Source: Portulaca oleracea
Taxonomy: Eukaryota; Streptophyta; Magnoliopsida; Caryophyllales; Portulacaceae
Reading direction: 5' to 3'
Assembly (NCBI GenBank): GCA_029582165.1
Contig: CM055876.1
Span: forward strand, 19,318,001-19,382,000
Length of the DNA stretch: 64,000 nucleotides
The notes under the pieces were generated by a model that made no database searches, was not told the DNA's origin, and saw only the letters and a program-made list of their open reading frames with translations. The translations under genes were made by a program, and so were the position numbers. Every line of letters starts with the position of its first letter. The first letter of the stretch is position 1. Positions 33,472 through 45,534 of this stretch are shown here, one piece after another.

Positions 33472-33893
33472 AATTATTGGTTGATAATACATTGAACTTT
33501 AGGGTTATTGGACAATAATGCACAGAACTTTTTTCTTGGACTCTAATACACTAAACTTTGAGGGTATTGGACAATAACGCACTCAGACTAATTCAGCTGG
33601 TGGTTGACGCGATGATTGTCCTACTTTAAGGTGTCGTTTTTCTATTTTTTTCAGAAAAAGCTTTTGCCGTGCAAGAAAATACACATAAGCAGGATGACTA
33701 ATATATTTTTTAAAAAAAAATAGAAAAACGATACTTCAAAGTAGGACAACCACTGCGTCAACCACCAGCTGAATTGGTCTGAGTGCATTATTGTCCAATA
33801 CCCTTAAAGTTCAGTGTATTAGAGTCCAAGAAAAAAGTTCAATACATTATTGTCCAATACCCCTAAAGTTTAGTAAATTATCATCCAATAATT
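33472..33893. mobile_element. Fold-back MITE with long terminal inverted repeats
   Basis: The left half (from aattattggttgataata) is the imperfect reverse complement of the right half (ending ttatcatccaataatt) almost to the centre near 33690, including tattggacaataatgcac against tgcattattgtccaata and tttttctatttttt against aaaaatagaaaaac. Such a 420-bp near-palindrome is typical for a MITE or fold-back element and could give hairpin RNA. No clear target duplication, so the superfamily is unassigned. Confidence 0.8.
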
Positions 33894-33911
33894 GGAATAA
33901 AGGGTGAAATT

Positions 33912-34456
33912 GGTATAAAGGGTGAAATTGGAATATATGTGTTTTGAAAAGGGCAATTTTGGCAATGTACAATTAATCATTTTTCTAAGTTTTCTATAAA
34001 AAAAGTTAAATAGAAATGAAAAATAAGAAATGTAAGATATGGCAATGTACAATTAATCATTTTTCTAAGTTTCTTATAAAAAAAAGTTAAATAGAAATGA
34101 AAAATAAGAAATGTAATATATCAATTGAATAATTACTTGATTAGGTTACAAAGGGTGAGGATGGGAATATGTGTGTTTTATTGAGGGCATTATTGGAAAT
34201 GTATAATTATTTTTCTTAATAAATTGGTATAAAGGGTGAAATTGGAATATATGTGTTTTGAAAAGGGCAATTTTGGCAATGTACAATTAATCATTTTTCT
34301 AAGTTTTCTATAAAAAAGTTAAATAGAAATGAAAAATAAGAAATGTAAGATATGGCAATGTACAATTAATCATTTTTCCAAGTTTTCTATAAAAAAAGTT
34401 AAATAGAAATGAAAAATAAGAAATGTAATATATCAATTGAATAATTACTTGATTAT
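33912..34456. repeat. Segmental duplication, 233-bp units 314 bp apart
   Basis: 33912-34144 and 34226-34456 are nearly identical. Each contains an internal 85-bp duplication (ggcaatgtacaattaatcat..agaaatgaaaaataagaaat twice). The linking piece 34147-34210 resembles 33390-33455 on the other side of the MITE, so the whole 33.4-34.5 kb block grew by local duplication around it. Confidence 0.8.
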
Positions 34457-34794
34457 ATATGTATATGATATATTAACTACGTGAATCTTTAGTTATTTAA
34501 ATAAAAATTGAAAATGTAATATAAAAATTTGTAATGTAACAAAATTAAATATTACACTATGCTTATATGTCCATATGTTCTACTTAAAATAAAGTTAATT
34601 TAAATTAATAATATTTAATTAGTCAATTATATGAATATTTAATTATTCATAACCTTAGTGAATCCTTATGCATGAAATGACGGTTAAAAATCTCAAGAGT
34701 TATGCAAGAAAACAACTATATAAATAATTAGCAAAGTGATATAATAACATTATTTAATTATAGTTAACTAGTTTTTGGCCCATTCTTGGGTGTA

Positions 34795-34797
<3 letters not shown>

Positions 34798-34831
<34 letters not shown>

Positions 34832-34842
34832 GTAGTAGTAGT
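34798..34842. repeat. (AAT)n/(AGT)n microsatellite
   Basis: About eleven AAT units followed by four AGT units. Confidence 0.9.
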
Positions 34843-37542
34843 GTGATATCTTGTATGAAGGTCTTAATTAACATGTCATTTAATAGTCTATATGATACTT
34901 TGTTGCATGTGCATTCATTGTAAGAATTGTTTGTCCATCTACCTAACTCCCTTGTCCCAAAACGTTTGTTCATTTTATAATTTCAATGATTGTAATTCAT
35001 ATTATACCCCTAATAAATACTCTTTTGTTTCTTTTTTATTTTATTCACAAGAGAAAAGTAAGGGCAATTCTGGCACATTACACATTTTTCACCACATTTC
35101 CCATGACCATTAGACTTTTAAATATAGTTGGATGGACAAACAATATGAGACGAAGGTAGTAGTTACTGAAAAGATGAAGCAAATGAAAATTTTAATTTTT
35201 TAATAATTCAATATTGATGTGGAATAGTTGGGAGAGTGGGATTAAGGGAGGGAAAGATGCCCATTAATTGTCATTCTACAATTTATCCCTTCTTTCAAAT
35301 CGATGTCAATTTTAATATGCCAATATAAATATAAATGAGGTATTTAAATTAATGTCGAAAATCGTCAAAAATAATGTCCAAAACAGGTAATAAATATCAT
35401 CCCAATCAAATTGCAATGGGAAGGAAGCTAATAATAATAAAAAAAATCATTCTCTATATATCCAAATCCAATTCCCCCCCCCCCCCCTTTTTGTTATAAA
35501 CCTAATTCATAAGTTACAATATATTCAAGATGTTAATTTTGTAGGTTTTATTCTGATGTGTGTTTTGCTTTTTGGCTATATATTGTTTGTTGTTGTTAAC
35601 TATGTTTGACATTATTGTTTTTATTAATATATATTGACATTTGACATTTAACCACATGACACTTGAGAAAAACTTGATGGGTGAGGGTATCATCCAATCA
35701 TCATAACAATTGTTTTAATAAATAGAGGTTCCTTCAGTAGGGCATTAGTGGTGGCAACCTTACTATGGCTTCTCCCTCCTTTATCTGAATCATCTCTGCA
35801 CAAAATTCTCAATAATACATTTGACTCATATCCTTCAATAAACGCAAATAAAATTTAAAAAACGAAAAAAATAAAAGACAAAATAGAGAAAGGCAAAAGA
35901 GGAAGATGCAATAATGAAGGGAGAGTGATTGAGAGTCTATAGAAAGGGAGAGAGGAAGTTACCCAATAATGAAGGGGGAATGGATAGACAGTTAATGAAC
36001 AATGGATGGAACATTTTACGTTTCTAAAATTTATATCATTCCAGATTGACACAAATCGCAATAACCCAGTTACCCAATAATTGTTGAGTTAGTTTTTATC
36101 TTTGAATCAACGCTCCAGATTTGTTCTCAAAAAAATCAAGGGTCAATATACTACAATGCATGAGATTTTAGAATGGAGGGAGGAAAGGGTTGTGGGTAAA
36201 GGTCATTCTGAAATTTATTAATAGAAGATAAACGTCAATGATATGTTGTAACCGATTCTTCAAGGGTTTAGTAACCTTTTAATTTCCAGAATTTAGTAAC
36301 AATGTTTGCAACTAATGGCCTGGGAGCCTTAATAAACCTACTCATTACCATATGATATGATTTCAAGACATAAGAATGCTCTAAAGGTATGCATTTTTAT
36401 TTTTTTTTTCCTATTCTATATATGAAAATTTTATTTCATTTTTTATGGATTTTTTTTAATCTCATTATAACCCATTTTTTGCAAGTTGGATTCTGAAAAT
36501 ACAAGGTTGAAGAATATTTTTTCTTTCCAAAGTAAAAGAGAAATGAGTGTAATTTTCAGAATGTGTTTTAACAATAGTATTCAGAAATGACTTTTTCCCT
36601 CTTTTAGTTAAATAGCTCATTACATATTGCTTCTTGTAAATACCAATTTAGGGTGCAACTCAAATACTTTGGCAAAGCATAAATTTCTTATTAAATATTT
36701 TTATAATTTCTTTTTCTTTATAATTATTTTGAATTTGTATGTTGTGTTGGTATAAAATTGTTTGATATCTTCAAAAAATAATCAAGAGTGATAGAATAAT
36801 GTAAGGTGATTGCTTCTAGAATATCTTATTGGTTTATTAGGAAATATGTCTTTCTAAATATTTTTTTGTTAGGAGAATTATTAAACAGGATAAGATTCAG
36901 TGAGGCATTGTGGTCTAGGGCATGTGCTTACAAATCAAACTATGCATTTTATATTTTCTGTAATATTTTTCCGTTGGATTTATTTTATTTTATTTTTTGG
37001 ATTGATTGGTTACTCCTACATGTCATTTTTAAATATTTACAAGCTAATTATATATAAAGATTAAGAACCATATTATTCTAATCCTTTTACTTATGTATTT
37101 CAAAAATAAGATATGACACTACCTATGTTAGTAGTTTTCTTTGTTTTGTAGAATTAGAATTAAAGACAGTAGTCTTTCCTCTTGCTTTTCCTTTTGAAAA
37201 TGTCCATTTTGAATTGATTTAAATTTATTTCTTTTGACAGTTTTAAAGTAAAATTTGTAAAGTCCTCTATTAAATTATTTTTATTATCGTTTTATTTGAT
37301 CCTTAATTTATATTCTATTATAATTATCGTTATGATTATCATTTCAGTTAACTTTGTTAGAATTTTAGAGGCATCTTTGATCTTAAAATACATCTCTTTA
37401 TTAAGCTCCATTTTACCATTTTTGAATCTTCTCCTATTATTCTTTAGCAACTTTTGGTCTGTAAGTCTTCAAATTCTTCCCGAGCCATAACCTCTATTTG
37501 ATAACTAAAAATTGCTTTGATTTTAGTTTTGATTATATAATT
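34843..37542. other. AT-rich non-coding sequence
   Basis: 2.7 kb without a supported gene. Contains a C13 run (about 35475-35488) and short frames that match nothing known. The copia target site taatt closes it at 37538-37542. Confidence 0.5.
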
Positions 37543-38045
37543 TGTTAGGATTCTCAAGGCGTTGTTAGCAGACAAGCAATAAATAGGGCGAAAAATAAAT
37601 AAAGATTCGACATAAGGAATTAACGTGGAAAAACCCAAACCGGGAAAAAAACCATGAACGATGCACTATCAGATGATTACAATAGTGTTTCAAAGATTCT
37701 CAGACCTCCACAATCTCTCACAACCTCCCTAGAATTACAACCTGAGAACTCAACACTCACAGATGAGCCTCACACAGCTCCCTCAGGGACACAGAGATTA
37801 CAGGTCAATCTCTTGTGGTATAAGATTAAACATTCTCAATTGCTATATAAATAAACCTAGCATCTAGACTCTATTTATAGTACAAGGCTGACACAATTTT
37901 AGGATTAATAAAACCCCTACAGCAAAGAAATTATAAAAAAAAGTAGTGGAACAAATCAACAACTTGATTCCCACTCAAACTCTTTTGCCTTGCTCCCCAA
38001 GAGATAGAGACCAACCCAAAATTGGTCTCCACATTCAACCCAACA
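37543..38045 (-). repeat. Element 4, 3' LTR
   Basis: 503 bp; contains the minus-strand TATA box CTATAAATAGAG (about 37869-37880). Close match to the other LTR. Confidence 0.93.
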
Positions 38046-38149
38046 ATCTCCCACTTGGAGACCAATTGTAAACGCAGCCTTCGTCGATTATCATCAATCA
38101 CCACTTCAACACCTCCTCGAATCCTCTAGTGCATCCATCTCGATCTTGT

Positions 38150-39620
38150 TCAGCAAAGATCAACAGAGGTCCCAGTTGACCTCCCATCAACTCCTCCTTT
38201 TGCAACAGGCTCCCACTTGAACTGATCACGCCCCTGCAACTTCGACATACGCATCATCGTCAACAACTTAGGGGAATTTTGGATTGAGATTTTACCTCGT
38301 GTTGAACTTGTCGAATTCCCATGTAGGTTAGATGTTATCCTCGGCTGATCATCCGTTCCCGTAGCCTCGACCTGAAACCTCCTCGTTTCTGGTTCCCTTC
38401 TCTCATCAGAGAAGCTAACACGCCTTTGACGAGCATGAACCGACATGTTAGAGTTATCAATGACAGAATATAGCTTCCCCTCTTTCTTGCCATTTGCAAT
38501 TATCAGAGATCCTTTCGTTACCCTCCAATGACCATCTTCAAATCTCGTCATGAACCCCTCCTCATCCAGTTGACTCACAGATACAAGGTTCATGGTCAGA
38601 CCCGGGACATACCGAACATTCTTCAACCTCCAAGTTCCACCCTTAGAAGTTTTAATGTTCACATCACCTCTTCCTATCACCTTTAGGTTGTGACCGTTTG
38701 CAAGCCTAACCCTGCCAAACCTCCCACTCACAAAATTGCTAAAGGCCTCCTTGCTAGACGAAGAGTGAAACGAAGCACCCGAATCTATTACCCAACCCCC
38801 TTCTGATTTGTCAACACTAACAGTTAGGGCATCACTAAAATCCTCAACAAAATATACAGAATCCTGGTCATTATGGCTGCTCTTCTTAGGTTTGGGACAA
38901 TCCCTACGAAAATGACCTCTATCACCACAGTTCCAACACAACACTTGCTCCATGTTTCGACCTCTAGATTTTGATCGACCCCGACCCGAACTCTCACTAT
39001 TCCTCTTACCCCTGACAGTCAAAGCATCCCCCGAAGACTCAGACACATCGGAATCTTTCCTACGAATACTTTCATTTAGGACCAAGTCTCTAATTTCCCT
39101 AAACTTCAGTTTCTCATCCTTCTTAGTTGAAGAAGTTACAGAAGTCACGAAATTTTCCCAAGACTTAGGTAGGGTAGCCAATAGTATATTAGCATTCATC
39201 TCATCGTCGAACTTAAATCCCACAGAGGTTAATTTTGATAGTATCATATTCAACTCATTCATACTATCATGCATATCACCAGACCCATGCATCTTAAATT
39301 CAAACAAATGACTCAACACATATACCTTGTTCACCGCCGAAGGTTTCTCATATGTGTTTTGCAAGGCCTCGAGCAGATCTTTCGTCGTTTTCTGATCTTT
39401 GACGTTAAAAGCCACGCGTTAGAGCTAGCGTCGGCTGGCCGTACTGAATGTCTGACCATCAAGCTCTTCCCAATCCTTCTGTTCCATCTCTTTTGGCTTA
39501 TCACCCATCGCAAGATGCAACCTTTGCTGGCGGAGCACATCCTCAACGCGCATCCTCCACCATGCGTAGTCTTTCCATTGAACTCTGGAATCTTCACAAT
39601 AGCGCCCGCTATTGCTTCTC
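38150..39620 (-). pseudogene. Copia gag and protease start, broken
   Basis: The main open frame (39415 down to 38150) starts within gag at FNVKDQKTTKDLLEALQNTY, a UBN2-type copia gag core, followed by a zinc knuckle CWNCGDRGHFRRDC and the protease active site WVIDSGASFH and LVSVSQLDEEGF. Upstream, the N-terminal gag (YAWWRMRVEDVLRQQRLHLA) lies in another frame, so at least one frameshift or stop separates them near 39415-39425. After the GAG-pre-integrase part (KGSLIIANGKKEGKLYS) the frame jumps to a short tail, marking the internal deletion. Gag would form the particle and the protease would cut the polyprotein; this copy cannot do so alone. Confidence 0.88.
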
Positions 39621-39652
39621 AGTCTGCAGATCAACCACGCTCCAACCAAAGC

Positions 39653-39664
39653 TTTGATACCACT
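39653..39664 (-). other. Primer binding site of element 4 (tRNA-iMet type)
   Basis: Minus strand TGGTATCAAAGC adjoining the 5' LTR, close to the usual copia TGGTATCAGAGC. Confidence 0.8.
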
Positions 39665-40180
39665 TGTTAGGATTCTTAGGACGTGGTTAGCAGACAAACA
39701 ATAAATAGGGTGAAAAACAAATAAAGATTCGACACAAGAAATTAACGTGGAAAAACCCAAACCGGGAAACCCAAACCGGGAAAAAAACCACGAACGATGC
39801 ACTATCAGACGATTACAACAGTGTTTCAGAGATTCCCAGACCTCCACAATCTCTCACAACCTTCCTAGAGTTACAACCTGAGAACTCAACACTCACAGAT
39901 GAGCCTCATACAGCTCCCTCAGGGACACATAGATTACAGGTCAATCTCTTGTGGTATAAGATGAAACACTCTCAATTGCTATATAAATAAACCTAGCATC
40001 TAGGCTCTATTTATAGTACAAGGATGACACAATTTTAGGATTAATAAAATCCCTACAGCAAAGAAATTACAAAAAAGGAAGTGGAACAAATCAACAACTT
40101 GATTCCCACTCAAACTCTTTTACCTTGCTCCCTAAGAGATAGAGACCAACCCAAAATTGGTCTCCACATTCAACCCAGCA
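39665..40180 (-). repeat. Element 4, 5' LTR
   Basis: 516 bp; differs from the other LTR by scattered substitutions and a small duplication of aacccaaaccggga near 39755-39782. Confidence 0.93.
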
Positions 40181-40185
40181 TAATT

Positions 40186-41291
40186 GAATAGCTAATTAAA
40201 ATGTTCAATGTTTCTCCCCTTTAGATCTAATTATTTATGTGCTTTCATGTTTGCAATTTCTTTCTTTCTTTCTTTTGACATTTCCCCCCTTTTTATGATA
40301 TTAACTAATGTATACTTTTATTTTCTTACAACATTAAAATGTAATGATGAATTTCCATCATTTCAAAATTTATGCTATATTTTTTTGATAGAATACAATT
40401 TGCTACATAGTTTAAACCTTTCGTATTTTATATAACTTATAAACTTTTATTAAGATTTTAGTTAGATTCATGAATTATTTGCTATACACATAATTCCATA
40501 TAAATATTTTAATTATTTGTTTTTTTATGCAATATATCAATCATTTAGTATTGAAGCTGCCATTTAATAATAACTAATACAATTTTTAAATATTTTTCTT
40601 TGGTTTAGAAGAATTATATAGCTTGATATGCTTAATTCACTACTTTTATAGTTGAAGCCTGAAGGTCAATAAAAGTATTACACAGTTCATTACTAGAACA
40701 AATCAATTGCCTCTACTTTTTTTTTTATTATTGTCAAGGTTATAAAAAAGAAAAATTAAATATATGTTCCTTATATATAGCACTATAGAAATGAGTCTTA
40801 CAAATAAAACCATGCATTAATTTATTAGAAAGTCTTCAATAGTAATATCAAATCTTAAGAACCAACAAATTGACTTATTATAATTTTTCAATAATGTTCC
40901 CTTCAAAATACACATATTTCTATCCATAAATAGTTATTTTCACTAATAATAGAACAATAAAAGCTATCTATATTGTCATATTAACTTATATCCTAAGCTA
41001 ATATTACATGATCATGCAATTAACCTATGTGGAAACTACACATTTTACAAACCCAAACTTTTCAAATAAAAATATAGAAAACAATTGCATAGGAATGTAG
41101 AAATACAACATGAGCGACTCTTATTTTATTGATATTCTTGATTTTGTCTAATAGTTACATTATATATTTATGTAGTTCAATTACAAAGAATCAATGGGTT
41201 TTTTACATAAATTTCAAAACTTTCAAACTACTACAAGTTTATCATACACATAATTTTAACACAACAATAGAAGTACGTAATCTAATGATGC
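40186..41291. other. AT-rich non-coding sequence, probably Helitron interior
   Basis: No gene seen. It leads into a Helitron-type 3' end at 41292-41320, so some or all of it may belong to that element; no 5' end was identified. Confidence 0.45.
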
Positions 41292-41320
41292 CCCGTGCAA
41301 CGCACGGGTCAAAAGACTAG
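41292..41320 (+). mobile_element. Helitron-type 3' terminus
   Basis: A 7-bp stem CCCGTGC-AAC-GCACGGG is followed 12 nt later by CTAG and then T, the classical Helitron 3' hairpin plus CTRR end. Only the terminus is called; the 5' TC end upstream was not located. Confidence 0.75.
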
Positions 41321-41334
41321 TATTATAATACAAC

Positions 41335-42001
41335 CAGGGACGAAGGGTCATTGGGGCAAGGGGGCAATTGCCCCCTAACCCTAGAGCAAATTAATATTAA
41401 GTAAGTTTTGGGGCATATTGATTCATGATTTATTATTGGCATGATTGGTTATTTAGACTCCATTCTCTTTGAGGTCATATCTTGATGCTATAATTTGCAT
41501 TGTTTTTTTACTTTTATAAACAAAATCAAAGGCTTATTTTTTATATTGGATTTTCTTTCATTTTTTGCTTCTATAATTTATTTTTGTTTGACATTATCTT
41601 TATTATTTTATTTTTAATCCTTTTCTATGATAATTATATATACGCAATATAGTTTCATCAAAATCTTTTATAAATCAAGCGCAAATTATTTAAAATGATA
41701 TATTAAATTATTCATAACTTATGAGGTTAAAGTATGTCGTGTATTGTAGCTTTTGATGGCAGTAAATTAAAAGTTATTAGTATTTGTACTTGCATCATGT
41801 CACATAAAAACTTATTATCACTATTTATTTTTAATAATACATTAAATTTTCGTAAAAATATATCAACATAGTTAAATTATTTTTATAAAGAAATTCTATT
41901 GTATTTTTTACGAATTCCCAGCTTTTTCTAGTTATATTATAAAATTTTTCAAATTAATTATATTTTGCCCTCCTCGACGTTAACTTCTGGCTTCGTCCCT
42001 G
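41335..42001. mobile_element. Non-autonomous hAT element, 667 bp
   Basis: Perfect 11-bp terminal inverted repeats CAGGGACGAAG and CTTCGTCCCTG, flanked by a perfect 8-bp duplication AATACAAC (41327-41334 and 42002-42009). The 8-bp duplication and CAGGG ends define hAT. No transposase; moved in trans. Confidence 0.95.
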
Positions 42002-42009
42002 AATACAAC

Positions 42010-42855
42010 GTACCAACTATGCCAACAAACCTATCTACCCTTTTTTACTATTTAAATTTACTCACAATTTACAAATTTTTATATTAACTTACCGAAACTT
42101 ACTAAGATAAATGGTGAACATTGGACAAATAACCTAGCCTCAGTAAGGTTTTTATAGTAACATTTTGTTTTGAATTCTGAATATAATTATTTTTTTAAAA
42201 AAATGATATACCTATATTAATAGCTAATTATAATGTAACCGCTCACAAATTAATCACAATCTTTAAAGTTAAATATTCCACTTTCCATTGTAGGAGGTGG
42301 GAGTTTCATATGTATCACCATTGTAATTTTATCTATTAATTATATTAAAACAAAATATATGTATCTAACAAGTTGCCATGTGACACTCCAATGTAACAAA
42401 TTAAACTTTAAATTTTTAAATTAAAAAAATTAAACTCTAAAATTAAAGTCCCTTCAACTTCCTATATTGAATTGATAATTTATTTTTTGAAGAGCTTAAT
42501 CACTATAAGAAAATTAATTGATACTTTATTACAACACAATTATGAAAACCACTTTAAATAAATTAACTATAAAAATTTACAATTATCAAAATAATTTCTT
42601 TATTTCATCACAATTATGAAAATCACTATAAATAAATTCAGTGTAAAACTTCTACATACGTCATAGAAAATAATATTATATCAATCATTTTGAAAGTGTA
42701 GTTATTATGAGATTAATATAAATTATACGATGATTATGAAAAATAAACAAATGATAAAATTTTTACATATTTTTTTAGAAAATATATTATAATTAATAGA
42801 TAATAACAACACTTCATTCACTAACTGATAAATAATTATTCGATAAATATTTATA

Positions 42856-42905
<50 letters not shown>

Positions 42906-42989
42906 TTTCAATTTTAATAAGTTTAACACACATATTCTGTCATAAAAGATTTGACACACATAATTCTTGATAGTTTAATGATTGGCAAT
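42010..42989. other. AT-rich non-coding sequence with (TA)n
   Basis: No gene. Contains a (TA)n run at about 42862-42901. Probably the 3' part of a second Helitron-type element ending at 43023. Confidence 0.45.
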
Positions 42990-42992
42990 CAT

Positions 42993-43023
42993 CCCATGCA
43001 TCGCACGGAATATATAGTGCTAG
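42993..43023 (+). mobile_element. Second, degenerate Helitron-type 3' terminus
   Basis: CCCATGCATCGCACGG forms an imperfect version of the hairpin seen at 41292, followed by AT-rich bases and CTAG then T. One stem mismatch; less certain than the other two termini. Confidence 0.55.
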
Positions 43024-44314
43024 TTAATCATTAATTAATTAGTCAAAATGCCATACGTTTTAGGTTAGGAAATAGAAATGGTTTGATATTAACAATTAAC
43101 ATCATAATAATAGGCATGCAGGGGGAGTTTCATCTGTGTCGTCAACTCATCATCATAATTTTATTAATTATTATTAAGTAATATTTGACTCTTCATTTTG
43201 GGAAATAAGAAGGGTATGAGATTAACATTTTTTTATGAAAGAGATTAATAATAATAATAATTATTATAATAATAATAATAATTTTCTTTTCTGATTAAAA
43301 ACTTCATTGATTTATTGATATGTATATTATTTTACATATTTTTCATTTTATGTTAAAAATCACTTTGATAATAAACCAGTATGAAATGGAATATAATTTA
43401 TCATTTAATTTATATTAATATTATTATATTTTTGTAGATAGTTAATATCCTTTTTTATTTTATTGTTAGTAGTAATGGATCCTATCAATTACTACGTATA
43501 ATTTTTTTTTTAAAAAAAATTATGAATTATAGCTTTCCATAAAAACCCACATTTAAACACAAAATTTCAACACTCACTTATAATAACAAATAGTAAAGGT
43601 TTTTCGAAAATAAAAGGTAAACATTAACAATTATTATTTTTCAAAAATACCCTTATTCAAACACATTTATTTCAACCCTCATCCTCTATACGCAAATGTT
43701 TTAACATTTTATTTTTCAAAAAAACTTTAAATAATTATTTTGGTGGGATGTAGTGGGAAATTAGTAGAATATTTCCCACTATAAATAAAGTAGTGGGTAA
43801 ACAGTGGGATCTTTTAAACAGTGGGAAAGCAGTGAGAATTTTGCCACTAAACAAACTTTCTCAAAAAATAATTGTAACTAAACGCTCCTTAAATAAGCTG
43901 ATGTTTTGAGTATGCATCTTAAAAGGAAAAATGCAGATCAGATTCATGCCTTCATCAAGCACACGAAAATGGTTTCTTTTTCCAGTTAGGTTGATGGAAT
44001 CCAAGAATCAACACTATGACACTGGAGAAAGATTCAAAGTAAAGAATTTGACTTATTAAATTAAACATTCAATTCAGTGTTCTTAGCTCTCCATTGAAAT
44101 TCCTTTGCAATGTTGTTACTAATAGTGGTTCAATTTTGCCATAGTTTGATGCCCCTTATTTTCTTTCCCCCTCTCCTCGACTGTAGAATAGATTATTTAG
44201 AAAGCACGGGTTCATCTTAACAATTAAAAATCTGAATAGGTGAAGGTGACATAGCAGAATAGATTCTCTTGTCCATGTTATTATATGGACCGCACCACAA
44301 TTAACATCAATCAA
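43024..44314. other. Non-coding sequence
   Basis: AT-rich with an (AAT)n patch at 43247-43282 and a stretch of related cagtgggaaa/agtagtgggt words at 43780-43850. No gene recognised. Confidence 0.45.
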
Positions 44315-44385
44315 GTGGCTGTAGTTTAGTGGTTGGAATTTCAAGTTGTGGCTGTGGAGACCTGGGCTCGAATCCCAGCAGCCAC
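44315..44385 (+). tRNA. tRNA-His (GTG)-like, anticodon stem weakened
   Basis: Perfect 7-bp acceptor stem GTGGCTG/CAGCCAC, a plant tRNA-His D region (TAGTTTAGTGG), loop TTGTGGC with anticodon GTG at 44348-44350, and an intact T arm CTGGGCTCGAATCCCAG. The 5' half of the anticodon stem reads TCAAG where the plant tRNA-His form is, from memory, CCACG; pairing with TGTGG leaves an A-G mismatch and two wobble pairs. It may be a tRNA pseudogene or a weakly functional gene. Confidence 0.8.
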
Positions 44386-44392
44386 ATATTAT

Positions 44393-44482
44393 CTGACCTT
44401 AGCTCAGTTGGTAGAGCGGAGGATTGTAGTGGGCATCTCACAGTTAATCCTTAGGTCGCTGGTTCGAATCCGGCAGGTCGGA
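44393..44482 (+). tRNA. tRNA-Tyr (GTA) with intron
   Basis: Acceptor stem CTGACCT/AGGTCGG (one T-G pair), D arm TAGCTCAGTTGGTAGAGC, anticodon GTA at 44426-44428, an intron of about 17 nt after position 37 (about 44430-44446), and B box GGTTCGAATCC. Plant nuclear tRNA-Tyr genes always carry a short intron here, which supports a nuclear origin. It begins 7 nt after the tRNA-His-like gene and looks functional. Confidence 0.93.
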
Positions 44483-44750
44483 TTTTCCATTTTTTTGCTT
44501 CATTACCGTTTTTTCAAACAACCTTGTAATTTCCACCTAAATAGCATAAAGTTGATAGCAAAACATCATTTGAAACGCATAATGTTTGATGAAACCAGCT
44601 TATTGAATTTCTATTTCGCTGTATAATACTTGTATATATTCATCTTATTTCACGCATACGTTTATCCGTAATGTTTGTTTTTTGAACAAACATACGTACA
44701 TTCGCCAGTACTAAAGTAAAGCAGTCTATTTTCAACTACTTGGGTATTTC

Positions 44751-45434
44751 TCAACGACCATACTTAGCCTTATAATCAGTCCAAAGCTGATTAACAGACT
44801 TACCTAACAAATCATTAAAGAAGGCATCACTATACCCAGTCCTCATCTTAGCATTAAGCTGAGCCACAAACCCAGCTTTCAAACCCTCACAATAATCCAA
44901 AAACCGAGCCGTTACATCGTAGCCTTGGTCCCACTTGTTGCCTTGGCCGGGCTTGACCCAATGGGCCGGGTCATAGCCCGCCTTGAGCCTGACGAAGTCG
45001 GCGATTCCCTCAATGAGTCCACCCGGGGTCCGCCCGTTCCCATTCCACTGCCAGACGTGGGTCATCTCGTGGTAGATGATGCCGGTGACCTCACGCCTGA
45101 CGTCACCAGAGTAGCCTGCCACGTAGGACGCGCTGAGGTGGATTTGGTTGTTGCTGGTGTAGGCTACCCCACTCATTGACTCAACAAAGAGGGTCACTTG
45201 TGGGACGTTCTTGCGGGTTGCCGGGTTGGTCAGCTGGAGGATCCGCCAGATGAAGTTGGTTGCAGAGGAAAGAGTTTGTCGGGCGTAGGAAGACCCGATT
45301 TGGGAGTTGAAACGAGTGCCGCCGGGAGTGCTGGTGGCGTTGTTGATCACTTGGTAGGTTACCGCCGAGGTCTGGGCGGCTGTTAGGAGGAGGACGCAGC
45401 TGCTGAGAAGGAGTACATGGGAATGAGACCACAT
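44751..45434 (-). CDS. Plant basic secretory protein (BSP family, HExxH)
   Basis: An intact 227-residue single-exon protein. Residues 1-24 form a signal peptide (hydrophobic VLLLSSCVLLLTAAQ). The mature part matches the plant basic secretory protein family (Pfam PF04450, pathogenesis-related NtPRp27 type): residues VTLFVESMSGVAYT, the zinc-protease-like HEMTH at 122-126, and the downstream EGIADFVRLKAGY. Family members are secreted to the apoplast and are induced by pathogens; protease activity has been proposed from the HExxH motif. Length is usual for the family. The start is the only ATG giving the signal peptide, 85 bp after a TATA box. It is the only clearly intact host protein gene in the window. 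Confidence 0.95.
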   Translation of the reverse strand: MWSHSHVLLLSSCVLLLTAAQTSAVTYQVINNATSTPGGTRFNSQIGSSYARQTLSSATNFIWRILQLTNPATRKNVPQVTLFVESMSGVAYTSNNQIHLSASYVAGYSGDVRREVTGIIYHEMTHVWQWNGNGRTPGGLIEGIADFVRLKAGYDPAHWVKPGQGNKWDQGYDVTARFLDYCEGLKAGFVAQLNAKMRTGYSDAFFNDLLGKSVNQLWTDYKAKYGR

Positions 45435-45518
45435 GGTGATGGTGGTGGCTAATTACTTTTAATTTGGATGGGGTTGTGTATGCCCGTCTGTGGGAATTGA
45501 AGTGCAACTAGGTAGTCA

Positions 45519-45528
45519 TTATATATAT
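45519..45528 (-). promoter_or_regulatory. TATA box of the BSP gene
   Basis: Minus strand CATATATATAATG about 85-95 bp before the ATG at 45434, a normal plant core-promoter spacing. Confidence 0.6.
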
Positions 45529-45534
45529 GCAGCT

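Larger units (their letters stand above)
37543..40180 (-). mobile_element. Element 4: internally deleted Ty1/copia retrotransposon
   Basis: LTRs 37543-38045 and 39665-40180 (about 510 bp, TGTTAGGATTC start, CAACCCARCA end) flanked by perfect TAATT duplications (37538-37542 and 40181-40185). Minus orientation: polypurine tract AAGTGGGAGAT next to the left LTR and primer site TGGTATCAAAGC (initiator tRNA-Met type) next to the right LTR. Internal region only 1.6 kb: gag, protease start and a short tail; integrase, RT and RNase H are missing, so a large internal deletion occurred before or after insertion. Confidence 0.95.

Noticed and set aside
35448..35475. Possible Helitron 5' end (ttctctatatatcc) for the terminus at 41320
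   Set aside because: The base before TC is T instead of the expected A, and the distance with intervening insertions could not be tested.
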